Positions 1 through 8,460 of a DNA stretch of 64,000 bases are shown one piece after another; position 1 is the stretch's first letter; each line of letters begins with the position of its first letter. This stretch comes from Nostoc sp. UHCC 0870 (GTDB lineage: Bacteria; Cyanobacteriota; Cyanobacteriia; Cyanobacteriales; Nostocaceae): the NCBI RefSeq assembly GCF_022063185.1, contig NZ_CP091913.1:1426001-1490000 (forward strand). The letters are read 5' to 3'. Below the pieces are notes generated by a model. That model had not been told where the DNA came from and did no database searches. It was given only the letters and a program-made list of their open reading frames with translations. The translations under genes and the position numbers were made by a program.

Positions 1-63
1 GGCGAAACAGTCCTTGTATCGCAAGGTAGGTAAAAACCCCACCCCTTGTGGGTGGCTTAGTTT

Positions 64-97
64 AATTGCGAATTGCGAATTGCGAATTGCGAATTGG
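64..97. repeat. Heptanucleotide tandem repeat (AATTGCG)
   Basis: AATTGCG is repeated about four and a half times head to tail just beyond the stop of the regulator gene. Short tandem heptamers of this kind are typical of filamentous cyanobacterial intergenic DNA. No function can be read from it. Confidence 0.85.
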
Positions 98-99
98 TT

Positions 100-546
100 T
101 TATTCTCTGGCAATCACAATATCATTTGATTTAATGACCGCATAAGCTTCTGCACCTTCAACCAGTCCTAATTCTTCAGCTGACATTTTGGTGATAATAG
201 AGGTTAACTCTACTCTGTGAACAATCTCTAGAGTCACTTCACTATTCACAGCACCAAAGACAACTTTTTTCACCACACCTTTAAGAATATTGCGAGAGCT
301 AACTTTTAAGGATTTTTTAGGAACATTAACTTCTAATTCCAAATTCTGAGTATCTTTTTTTTCTACTTTGTCTTCCTCTGTGGTTGGTAATGATTTTGAT
401 AGTGCGGGTTGCTGATGAAGACCACGCACAAGTTCCCTCAAAATCTCAGTTTTAGTACGCTGAGACTGTTGACAGAAGTCTTCTAGAAGTTTGCGCTCGT
501 CTTCCGATGTTTGAAAAGTGATCCATCCTTGTTCTTTTCGTGGCAT
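100..546 (-). CDS. RHH-Mop molybdate-type regulator
   Basis: A 148-residue protein with two parts. Residues 1-45 look like a ribbon-helix-helix (CopG/Arc-type) DNA-binding segment. After a charged linker, residues about 82-147 match a Mop/TOBE molybdate-binding domain (SSRNILKGVV near its start, and ELTSIIT followed by AEELGL). It starts at ATG 546 and is divergent from the ModA gene, with a palindrome directly in front of its start. The likely role is molybdate-dependent control of molybdate uptake and of its own gene, a job done in proteobacteria by ModE with a different DNA-binding domain. Domain assignments are by eye. The regulatory role is inferred from fusion and neighbourhood. Confidence 0.75.
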   Translation of the reverse strand: MPRKEQGWITFQTSEDERKLLEDFCQQSQRTKTEILRELVRGLHQQPALSKSLPTTEEDKVEKKDTQNLELEVNVPKKSLKVSSRNILKGVVKKVVFGAVNSEVTLEIVHRVELTSIITKMSAEELGLVEGAEAYAVIKSNDIVIARE

Positions 547-550
547 AATC

Positions 551-569
551 TTACCAATTTGGTTGGTAA
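551..569. promoter_or_regulatory. Palindromic operator candidate TTACCAA-N5-TTGGTAA
   Basis: A perfect 7-bp inverted repeat with a 5-bp spacer lies 5 bp in front of the regulator start codon, in the gap shared with modA. A second, shorter GGTA/TACC pair lies at 585-600. Position and symmetry suit an autoregulatory operator bound by a ribbon-helix-helix dimer. Binding is inferred. Confidence 0.55.
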
Positions 570-644
570 ATATCGAATTTATACAGGTACGATCCTACCA
601 AGCCTCAATTCTTGGAGAAGAATCTATCTAAACCTAATTTTCCT

Positions 645-1442
645 ATGAAACGAAGACAAATTCTTGCTTTTATTGGTGCGGCAGTTGCTAGCTGTGTGAT
701 AGCAGTTGGCTGGCCTTTTATGACACCATCCCCTGTAGTAGCGCAATCTAATGTTAATTTGCTGGTATCGGCGGCTGCCAGTTTGAAAGATGCACTAGAA
801 GAAACTAAACCTCTTTATCAAAAGAATCATCCTAATATTAATATTAGTTATAACTTTGGTGCATCTGGTGCTTTGCAGCAACAGATTGAACAGGGTGCGC
901 CAGCAGATGTGTTTATTTCTGCGGCTAAAAGACAAGTAGATGCTTTAGAGCAGAAAGGGTTGTTGCTTCCAGGTACAGGAGCTATCCTAGCAAAGAATCG
1001 CCTCGTTTTGATTGTGCCAAAAAACAAGACTGGCGTTACTAGCTTCTATAATTTGAGAGATGCCAATATCAAGCGGGTTGCGATGGGTGAACCGAGGAGT
1101 GTACCCGCAGGACAATACGCTCAACAGGTGTTGCAGAAACTGAAACTATTAGCAGATATCAAGCCAAAACTAGTCTATGGCAATAATGTGCGTCAGGTCT
1201 TATCTGTGGTGGAAAGTGGCAATGCAGATGCAGGTCTAGTTTACTCAACTGATGCTAAGATTTCTGACAAAGTAAAGGTTGTAGTAGCTGCTGATGAAAA
1301 ATACCATTCGCCGATTATTTATCCCCTAGCTGTGGTCAAAAGCAGTAAAAACCCTAATGCAGCTAAGGAGTTTATTCAATTTTTAACTACTGATAATCAA
1401 GTCAAGGCGGTACTGCGGAAGTACGGGTTTATTCTGCCTTGA
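645..1442 (+). CDS. modA: Molybdate ABC transporter substrate-binding protein
   Basis: ModA captures molybdate (or tungstate) outside the cytoplasmic membrane for an ABC importer. The mature part has the typical start LLVSAAASLKDAL, the ligand-loop region ASGALQQQIEQGAPADVF and a C-terminal GFILP. The N-terminus is a signal peptide starting MKRRQILAFIG, Tat-like because of its arginine pair, with probable cleavage after VVAQ. I chose ATG 645 (265 residues) over an in-frame TTG at 612, because the arginine pair then sits at the very N-terminus. No modB/modC follows, so the permease genes must be elsewhere. The divergent RHH-Mop gene is the obvious candidate regulator. Confidence 0.88.
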   Translation: MKRRQILAFIGAAVASCVIAVGWPFMTPSPVVAQSNVNLLVSAAASLKDALEETKPLYQKNHPNINISYNFGASGALQQQIEQGAPADVFISAAKRQVDALEQKGLLLPGTGAILAKNRLVLIVPKNKTGVTSFYNLRDANIKRVAMGEPRSVPAGQYAQQVLQKLKLLADIKPKLVYGNNVRQVLSVVESGNADAGLVYSTDAKISDKVKVVVAADEKYHSPIIYPLAVVKSSKNPNAAKEFIQFLTTDNQVKAVLRKYGFILP

Positions 1443-1502
1443 AAGTGCTGAGTTGTGAGTGCTGAGTTGTGAGTTGTGAGTTGTGAGTAATGAGTAATGA
1501 GT
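1443..1502. repeat. GAGTTGT-type heptamer repeat
   Basis: Immediately after modA there are several near-identical heptamers of the form GAGTTGT/GAGTGCT/GAGTAAT. It is a degenerate short tandem repeat filling the gap before the next gene. Confidence 0.7.
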
Positions 1503-1618
1503 GCTGTTAGCGCGGCGTTTAGTCGGTTTTGAGTGTTGATACCTCCAATTCCCCATGCTCAATGCTCAATCCTCGATAATGTCACAATGAAGGCAGGTGT
1601 TATTTTGAATCTTTGACT

Positions 1619-2398
1619 ATGTATTTAACTTGGTTAGACAGCAACAGTTGGCTGTTGGAAATTGGTCAACATAAAATACTTATAGATCCTTGGTTGGTTG
1701 GTTCGCTAACTTTTGCTAACTTAGATTGGCTATTCAAAGGTTCACGGACTAAAGAGCGTCCTATACCAGAGAATATTGATTTAATTGTGCTGTCCCAAGG
1801 TTTGGAAGACCATGCTCACCCACCGACACTAAAGCAGCTTGACAGAAATATTCCGGTGGTGGCTTCTCCTAATGCGGCGAAGGTGGTGCAGGAGTTGGGT
1901 TATACTTCTGTGACAACTTTGGCGCATGGGGAAACTTACAAGTTAAATCAGCAATTGGAAATTACTGCTGTTCCTGGTTCTCCCATTGGACCAACGTCAA
2001 TAGAGAACGGTTATGTTTTCAAGGAGTTGGCAACAGATTTAAAGCTATATTATGAGCCTCACGGCTATCATTCTCCCCAACTGAAGCAGTTTGCACCGAT
2101 AGATGTAGTAATTACCCCTCTGATTGATTTAAGTTTACCTGTGGTGGGGGCGATTATTAGAGGACAACAGAAGGCTTTGGAAGTTGCAGAGTGGTTGCAA
2201 CCGCAAGTGATGCTTCCTACCGCGTCCCCAGGTGATGTGATGTATGAGGGATTGCTGGTGAAGTTTCTCAAGGCTGTGGGTAGTGGGGATGAAATGCGAT
2301 CGCAATTAGCAAAACTTCAACTCTCTACTCAGATAATTGAACCACAACCAGGCGATCGCTTTGAAATACCCTTACAACAGCGTCGCTTAACTGTTTAA
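1619..2398 (+). CDS. MBL-fold metal-dependent hydrolase-like protein
   Basis: A 259-residue protein of the metallo-beta-lactamase superfamily, closest in style to UlaG-like members: it begins YLTWLDSNSWLLEIG and has ILIDPWLVG and IDLIVLSQGLEDHAHPP. The usual metal motif HxHxDH is altered, with SQGLEDH in place of SHxHxDH, so the first metal site is not canonical. Later residues such as YYEPHGYH and ITPLID fit the fold. ATG 1619 is preferred to TTG 1613. Substrate unknown. It sits alone between modA and the kinase gene. Confidence 0.7.
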   Translation: MYLTWLDSNSWLLEIGQHKILIDPWLVGSLTFANLDWLFKGSRTKERPIPENIDLIVLSQGLEDHAHPPTLKQLDRNIPVVASPNAAKVVQELGYTSVTTLAHGETYKLNQQLEITAVPGSPIGPTSIENGYVFKELATDLKLYYEPHGYHSPQLKQFAPIDVVITPLIDLSLPVVGAIIRGQQKALEVAEWLQPQVMLPTASPGDVMYEGLLVKFLKAVGSGDEMRSQLAKLQLSTQIIEPQPGDRFEIPLQQRRLTV

Positions 2399-2529
2399 AG
2401 GTGAAGTACCCCTTTTTACTTTCCTGCGGAACGCTAGCGCGAACGCTGAAAAAGGGGCTTCCATGTCAAAATTAATACTAATTTGTGTTTAAGCATAATA
2501 TTTTTACTGCCTACTCCCAAGCAAAAGTA

Positions 2530-2666
2530 AGTAGAACGACTTGAAAAAACCAAACTATGTAAAGTAATGTAAAAAAAATTGCATTTAGTTCGTAGTAAGG
2601 ACTTTAGTCCTCTCATAAGGACTAAAGTCCTTACTACAAACCTTTAATTATTTACACCGTTCTACT
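2530..2666. mobile_element. Miniature inverted-repeat element, copy 1
   Basis: A 137-bp non-coding element has terminal inverted repeats AGTAGAACG/CGTTCTACT and a TA dinucleotide directly outside each end (2528-2529 and 2667-2668). Inside is a hairpin built from AAGGACTTTAGTCC and its complement. TA duplications and lack of coding capacity suit a MITE mobilised by an IS630/Tc1-mariner type transposase. Copy 2 lies at 5829-5926 in the opposite orientation. Confidence 0.75.
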
Positions 2667-2803
2667 TATCAAAGAAATTTTAATATTACTCAGATTTTCC
2701 TCATTTTTCAATTTTAAATTAGATTATCTAGTAGTTAATACTGCATATAAATACATTTGGATTATAAAATTAGATTCAATAAATTTACTTAAATGCTTCA
2801 AGT

Positions 2804-5800
2804 ATGGTAAAAACATATACTTCAAACAAGCCTCAGTATAATCAAAACCAACAGCAATATCATATATCTACAGAGTGTAAAATCTCAATGTTTAACGCTA
2901 TATCTGACGCGATTTTTGTGAAAAATCGTCAACATAGATTGATATTAGTTAATGATGCCTATTGTCAGTTAATGGGATATAGTCGGGAAGAATTAATTGG
3001 TAAAACTTATGATAATTTTCTGCCAGAAATAGAAGCTGATATATTACGGAAAAACGACGAATTAATTTTTACACAACATATTAATTCAGAACAGGAAGAA
3101 AAGTTGACTGATGCTTATGGCATGACACACTGGGTAGTCACTAAAAAATGTTTATTTCAGGATAAAGCAAACAATAAATTTCTGGTTGGTACTATTCATA
3201 ACATTACAAAATATAAGCAAATATCAGATGAACTCCACGCTTCCAAACAGCTATTACAAGCCGTAATGGATGGTATTCCCCAAGGGATTTTTTGGAAAAA
3301 CCGTGATTCTGTATATTCAGGCTGTAACCAAAAATTTGCTGAGGTAGTAGGGATAAGTTCCCCCAGTGAAATTATAAATAAAAGCGACTACGAACTACCT
3401 TGGATCACAGAAGAGGCTGATTCGTTTCAGAGATGTGTACGCCTAGCCTGTGCAAAAGACTTGCAGTCATTGATGTATTCTCATACTGCCGAATCTGAGA
3501 TTGTCGAGTGTCAACAGCCAGTCGATGGCAGACCATTGTGGTTAGAAACTAATAAAATCCCCCTCAAAGATACTGAAGGTAATGTTGTAGGAATTTTGGG
3601 GACAGTCCAAGATATTACTATACGTAAACAAGCAGAAGTGGCATTAACTGAAAAAGCATCTTTAGCAGCTTTTCGGGTGGAGATAAATCATGCAATCACC
3701 CAAAGTTACAATTTACAAACAACTCTCAAGTGCTGTACCGATGCAATGGTACAGCACCTAAATGCTGCCTTTGCCCGCATTTGGACACTGAACGAACTAG
3801 AAAACGTGCTGGAACTCCAGGCTAGTTCGGGAATGTATACTCATATTGATGGCGCACATGGTCGTGTTCCCGTGGGTATGTTCAAAATCGGATTAATTGC
3901 CCAAGAACGCCAACCTCACCTGACAAATGAAGTTTTAACAGACCCCCGCGTAGGTGATAAAGCCTGGGCAAAACAGCAGGGTATGGTTGCTTTTGCCGGA
4001 TATCCTCTAATTTTGGATGGTAATTTGATTGGTGTAATGGCGATGTTTTCTCGTCAAGCTTTGCCAGAATCAGTTCTAGACGCATTAAATTTAGCTGCTA
4101 ATGAAGTGGCTTTGGGCATTAAGCGTATACAGACTAAACAAGCTTTACAAGCAAGTGAAAGCAAGTATCGCAACTTGGTAGAAACCTCACAAGATGTGAT
4201 TTGGTCAATAGATGCTCAAGGATACTGGACATTTGTAAATCCAGCCGTGAAAAACATCTATGGTTATGAGCCAGAAGAAATGATTGGTCGTCATTATAGT
4301 GAATTTGCGCCATCAGAAAAACTTCATAATGACCTAGATATTTTCCCCCGCCTATTAGCAGGAGAGTCATTATCTCAATATGAAACCGTTGTGTTAGCAA
4401 AAGATGGTAGTACGCTAAATCTACTATGTAATGCGATCGCCATCAAAGATGAAAACGGCAGTATTATAGGTATAACTGGTACAGCAACTAACATCACTGA
4501 AATTAAACAAGCCGAAGCAGCTATGCAACGGACTAATGCTGTACTGAAAGCACAACAAGAGGCTTCTATTGATAGTATTTTGGTGATTGACGAAAACCGC
4601 AACATCGCCTCATACAATCAGTGCTTTCGTCAATTATGGCAGATTCCTGGGGAGTTAATGAACACTGGTTGCGATCGCCAAATTTTAGGATGGGTATTAA
4701 ACCAACTGGAAAACCCAGAGGAATTTTTAGCTAAGGTAGAGTATCTATATGAACATCCAGAAGAACGTAGTCATAATGAAATAAAGTTAAAGTCGGGAAA
4801 GATATTTGAGCGATATTCAGCACCTGTATATTCTAGTGCAGGAGACTATTACGGCAGAATTTGGTATTTCCGTGATATTACTGAACGCAACCAAGCAGAA
4901 GTAGCCTTGCGGGACTCAGAAGCCCAACTCCGCCAACAAGCGCGACAACTTAAGCAAGCACTCCAAGAATTACAACATACCCAAACTCAGTTAATTCAAA
5001 GTGAAAAAATGTCTAGTTTGGGTCAACTAGTTGCAGGGGTAGCACATGAAATTAACAACCCCGTCAATTTTATTTATGGCAATCTCAATTGCATTAATGA
5101 TTACACACAAGAGTTACTTTTATTATTGCAACTCTACCAAAAAAATTATCCCTCCCCTGTCAAAGAAATTGAGGATTTCACAGATTTTATTGAACTAGAA
5201 TTTTTAATATCAGATTTACCGCGAATGCTAAAATCTGTCAAACATGGAGCAGAACGTATCCGAGACATTGTGTTGTCTTTACGAACTTTCTCCCGTTTAG
5301 ATGAAGCCGAGATGAAAGCTGTTAATATCCATGATGGTATTGATAGCACTTTGATGATTCTACAAAGTCGCCTCAAAGAAAACCATCAACACCCAAAAAT
5401 TCAGATAATTAAAGAGTACGGTGAGTTCCCTTTAGTTGAATGTTATGCTGGGCAGCTAAACCAAGTGTTTATGAATATTCTGGCTAATGCAATTGATGCT
5501 TTGGAAGAGTCAAGCATCAAAAATACTGCACAATTAGCTATAGACGATGAAATTTTAAATCAACCACAAATTCATATTCGCACGCAACTAATAGAGTCAA
5601 ATCAAGTCAAAATCAGCATTACAGATAATGGGTTAGGGATACCAGAAGCATTCAAACAGCAAATATTTGATCCTTTCTTTACTACTAAAGATATAGGGAA
5701 AGGTACAGGTCTGGGGTTAGCAATCAGTTACCAAATTATTACAGTAAAACATGGTGGTTCTTTGGAATGTTGCTCAACCCCAGGAGAAGGGAGTGAGTTT

Positions 5801-5833
5801 GTCATCACCATCCCTTTAAATCAACATAAGTAG
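2804..5833 (+). CDS. Multi-PAS/GAF sensor histidine kinase
   Basis: A 1009-residue sensor kinase without membrane segments, so probably cytoplasmic. Order by eye: PAS at about 25-145, PAS 145-282, GAF 290-445, PAS 450-570, PAS-like 575-700, a Gln-rich coiled coil, then HisKA with phospho-acceptor His748 (GVAHEINNP). The HATPase domain carries the N-box NILANAIDAL, G1 ITDNGLGIP and G2 GKGTGLGLAI. The signal is unknown; the GAF may bind a bilin or small ligand. It is convergent with a large response regulator that contains an Hpt domain, which suggests a phosphorelay pair. The stop codon TAG (5831-5833) and the last Lys codon overlap a miniature element, so the original C-terminus may have been slightly different. 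Confidence 0.9.
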   Translation: MVKTYTSNKPQYNQNQQQYHISTECKISMFNAISDAIFVKNRQHRLILVNDAYCQLMGYSREELIGKTYDNFLPEIEADILRKNDELIFTQHINSEQEEKLTDAYGMTHWVVTKKCLFQDKANNKFLVGTIHNITKYKQISDELHASKQLLQAVMDGIPQGIFWKNRDSVYSGCNQKFAEVVGISSPSEIINKSDYELPWITEEADSFQRCVRLACAKDLQSLMYSHTAESEIVECQQPVDGRPLWLETNKIPLKDTEGNVVGILGTVQDITIRKQAEVALTEKASLAAFRVEINHAITQSYNLQTTLKCCTDAMVQHLNAAFARIWTLNELENVLELQASSGMYTHIDGAHGRVPVGMFKIGLIAQERQPHLTNEVLTDPRVGDKAWAKQQGMVAFAGYPLILDGNLIGVMAMFSRQALPESVLDALNLAANEVALGIKRIQTKQALQASESKYRNLVETSQDVIWSIDAQGYWTFVNPAVKNIYGYEPEEMIGRHYSEFAPSEKLHNDLDIFPRLLAGESLSQYETVVLAKDGSTLNLLCNAIAIKDENGSIIGITGTATNITEIKQAEAAMQRTNAVLKAQQEASIDSILVIDENRNIASYNQCFRQLWQIPGELMNTGCDRQILGWVLNQLENPEEFLAKVEYLYEHPEERSHNEIKLKSGKIFERYSAPVYSSAGDYYGRIWYFRDITERNQAEVALRDSEAQLRQQARQLKQALQELQHTQTQLIQSEKMSSLGQLVAGVAHEINNPVNFIYGNLNCINDYTQELLLLLQLYQKNYPSPVKEIEDFTDFIELEFLISDLPRMLKSVKHGAERIRDIVLSLRTFSRLDEAEMKAVNIHDGIDSTLMILQSRLKENHQHPKIQIIKEYGEFPLVECYAGQLNQVFMNILANAIDALEESSIKNTAQLAIDDEILNQPQIHIRTQLIESNQVKISITDNGLGIPEAFKQQIFDPFFTTKDIGKGTGLGLAISYQIITVKHGGSLECCSTPGEGSEFVITIPLNQHK

Positions 5834-5926
5834 AACGGCGTAAATAATTAAAGGTTTGTAGTAAGGACTTTAGTCCTTATTTTTTACATTACTTAACATA
5901 GTTTGGTTTTTTCAAGTCGTTCTACT
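5829..5926. mobile_element. Miniature inverted-repeat element, copy 2
   Basis: A 98-bp element is the reverse complement of copy 1 with part of the central hairpin missing. Ends are AGTAGAACG and CGTTCTACT, flanked by TA on both sides (5827-5828, 5927-5928). Its left end supplies the stop codon of the histidine kinase. Confidence 0.75.
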
Positions 5927-6044
5927 TATTTCTCCTGGTAATTTGTAACCATAAAAAGATAATCTATGATTGATGTAGAAAAAGCATACTCTGACAGAGA
6001 AGCAAGCTACAACATGACAAAGAAACAGAATTTTCAAACATCCT

Positions 6045-7907
6045 CTAATGTTTATTTTCTAATTTCTGTCTGAGCCGTGACCGTTCTAATCGATTTAAGA
6101 CACGAGAAATTAATTCCGGTTCTACAATTGGTTTCTTGATGTAGTCATCGCCTCCTACTGCGTAAACTTGATAGAGAATTTCTATATCTGTATGAGCCGA
6201 GAGAAACAGCACAGGTAAGGGACTCCACAGATGGTCATTACGTACTGCTTGACAAATTTCTATACCATTGAAATATGGCATCTCTATATCTAAAATCAAC
6301 AGTTCAGGTCTAGTAGACTCTAATACCTCCCAGAATTTTTGAGGACTTGATAATGTTGTTACTTGTAGTCCCCAAGGTGATAGTAAACTACTAACCTGAT
6401 TGAGGATTGTTAGATCATCATCTACGATGAGAATTTTAGTATTAGTTGTGATGGTATTTTGATTGAGTGCTGTGTGGACAGCAGTCAGCACTTCAGCCCC
6501 AGACATGGTTTTTTGTAGGAAGCTATGCGCTCCTAAACGTGCGGCTTCTATCCGCTTAGATAATTGATTGTTGCTAGTAAAAACCAAAACAGGAATTTCC
6601 GGTTGATTCTGACTCAGTTCTGCTAAAAAGGTTAAACCACTTTCATTGTCATCAGCAAAAGATAAATCTAATAAAACAACATCAGGGCAATTTAAGGCTA
6701 TTAAAGTTCTGGCTGTTTTGGGATTTGCTGCGACCTCTACGTGAAAACCCCAAGCTACGGCCTCTAGTCGAAGTCGTTCAGTTAATACCCTGTCATCATC
6801 AATAATTAGCAGTCGGGCTGATGTCATGGTAGATGGCTGAGGTGTGACAGGTGAAAAAGGTTGTTGCTGCAATGTTTGTTTGAGTAATTTGACTAACTCT
6901 GCCAACTGCACAGATGTATCCTGCGATGACAGAGTGTGTTTTTCTAATAAATACTCCATCTCCCGTGCTATTTTTGAACCTTCGGGGTAGCCATAACACC
7001 CTAACGAACCTGCTAGGCGGTGTGCTTCCATTTGGGCTTGTTGAATGATTTGCTCTTCTGGGATGACACTTGCTAATTGAACAATTGCCAATTCTAATAC
7101 CTGAAATTTTTCTCCCAAGCTTTTCAGTAATTCTTCCCGCATCTCTGCTACTATCGCCATAATATTGGCTTCAGCTTGGCGTTTTTTGACTAAATCAGAA
7201 CTAGAAATTGTTTGAATATGCAGTGTGGATTTTTCTTCTTGCTTGAGCCGATAACCTAAACCATAAACGGTTTCAATCAAATCTGCGGTCATGCCTATTG
7301 CTTTTAACTTTTGCCGCAAACCCTTAATTTGGGTTGTCACAGCTTCTTCTCCAGGAAATTCCCCAGATGACCAAATTCTGTCTAGCAATACACTTCTACT
7401 AAATATTCTGTGGGGATTTTGCAGAAAAATTTCTAATAACCCATACTCTTTAGGAGTCAGGTGCAGACGCTGATGTGCATAATTGACTTCTTTGGTATTG
7501 GTATCTAACTGTAACTTTTCCCAGGTGAGAACTGTTGTTAAAATAGCTCTACTACGGCGCAGTAATGCCCGAATGCGTGCCATGAGTTCTGAGACATCAA
7601 AAGGTTTAACAATATAGTCATCTGCACCAGCTTCTAAACTGGTGACGCGCATATTGGTGTCTTCCTTGTCCGTCAGCATGAGAATGGGGCTTTGATACCT
7701 GTCTTGTCGCAGTTGGCGACAAATTTTAATTCCATCTAATATGGGCAGCATTACATCTAAAATCAACAAGTCATAATTAAATGTTTTTGCTAACTCCAGT
7801 CCAGTTTGACCATCTTTGGCTATCTTTATTTGGTAATTAAAAGTTGAAAGTGCTTCTAAAAGTAATGAAATTGTATGTTCGTCATCTTGTACCAACAGAA
7901 TTTTCAC
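6045..7907 (-). CDS. Response regulator REC-wHTH-Hpt-REC-REC
   Basis: A 620-residue multi-domain regulator. REC1 covers 1-118 with acceptor Asp51 (LLILDVMLP). An OmpR/PhoB-type winged helix spans about 125-222 and ends with ETVYGLGYRLK. An Hpt domain at about 245-345 has His296 (AHRLAGSLGCYG). REC2 (about 364-480) has Asp414, and REC3 (about 490-612) has Asp540 (LLILDIEMP). This layout allows a multi-step phosphorelay ending in DNA binding. The kinase gene lies convergently just beyond the miniature element and is the likely partner, an inference from position. The target promoters are unknown. Confidence 0.9.
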   Translation of the reverse strand: MKILLVQDDEHTISLLLEALSTFNYQIKIAKDGQTGLELAKTFNYDLLILDVMLPILDGIKICRQLRQDRYQSPILMLTDKEDTNMRVTSLEAGADDYIVKPFDVSELMARIRALLRRSRAILTTVLTWEKLQLDTNTKEVNYAHQRLHLTPKEYGLLEIFLQNPHRIFSRSVLLDRIWSSGEFPGEEAVTTQIKGLRQKLKAIGMTADLIETVYGLGYRLKQEEKSTLHIQTISSSDLVKKRQAEANIMAIVAEMREELLKSLGEKFQVLELAIVQLASVIPEEQIIQQAQMEAHRLAGSLGCYGYPEGSKIAREMEYLLEKHTLSSQDTSVQLAELVKLLKQTLQQQPFSPVTPQPSTMTSARLLIIDDDRVLTERLRLEAVAWGFHVEVAANPKTARTLIALNCPDVVLLDLSFADDNESGLTFLAELSQNQPEIPVLVFTSNNQLSKRIEAARLGAHSFLQKTMSGAEVLTAVHTALNQNTITTNTKILIVDDDLTILNQVSSLLSPWGLQVTTLSSPQKFWEVLESTRPELLILDIEMPYFNGIEICQAVRNDHLWSPLPVLFLSAHTDIEILYQVYAVGGDDYIKKPIVEPELISRVLNRLERSRLRQKLENKH

Positions 7908-7972
7908 TTTATATATTCCGGTTTTTTAGTATAAATTTTAACTTTAATTTAAATATTAACTCATCAAAGTTA

Positions 7973-8017
7973 GCATACAGAACCCCAGTTTCTTGAAGAA
8001 ACCGGGGTTCTGTATGC
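7973..8017. repeat. 45-bp near-perfect palindrome
   Basis: Two 22-base arms (GCATACAGAACCCC-AGTTTCTT and its complement) differ at one pair and have almost no loop. It lies 66 bp upstream of the response regulator start. Palindromes of this kind are scattered in Nostocales genomes. It may be an extragenic repeat or a transcription stop. Confidence 0.7.
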
Positions 8018-8118
8018 CTAAATTACGGGTGTAGGGTTGTAGGGTAAAAAAACTAGAACTCCACCCCTCTAAGAGGCAGCGAGGAAGGGGCTATTATATA
8101 CCTCATGTGATTAGGAAA

Positions 8119-8446
8119 CGCTATCGTACTTATGCTGAGAACCTCCGGCTTCTAGCCGGGGGATGAAAGCTAATTGTCTAATAAATTAGACAACATGATA
8201 AAATCAAATAGCGTGAATATAGGATGAAAAACTCCGTAACAAAAACGTATTCACGCATTTCACCTAACATTCAAGTAGCCATACAACTAGATTTAATCTA
8301 GTCGAGGTGGGTAGGGCATTTTGACAGTGCCAAAGCTAATTGAGTTATTTAACAATCAATTAGTAAACGTTGCGGAGAGGGTCTTTCAGACCCCGTAGCA
8401 ACATCAGTTTAGAATCCTCCTGACTTCCAGTCGGAGGAGATGTCAA
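8119..8446 (+). ncRNA. Structured non-coding segment, IS605/omega-RNA-like
   Basis: No gene fits here, but the segment is full of hairpins: CCGGCT/AGCCGG at 8145-8160, TTGTCTAAT/ATTAGACAA at 8174-8193, GCGTGAATA/TATTCACGC at 8211-8256, CTAATTGA/TCAATTAG at 8336-8363, GGGTCT/AGACCC near 8379-8393, and a final CCTCC-GACT/AGTC-GGAGG hairpin ending in TGTCAA at 8446. The last hairpin resembles right ends of IS200/IS605 elements, whose transcripts serve as TnpB guide RNA. A HEARO/IscB-type RNA is an alternative. No tnpA, tnpB or iscB is present. Assignment is tentative and the strand is inferred from the hairpin order. Confidence 0.4.
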
Positions 8447-8460
8447 ATATACACCTATGT

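Noticed and set aside
2434..2616. 60-codon frame over miniature element 1
   Set aside because: It translates through the inverted-repeat element and has no coding features.
3882..4617. Several open frames on the minus strand within the kinase gene
   Set aside because: They lie opposite a clear conserved coding frame, have no start signals or domains and are shadows.
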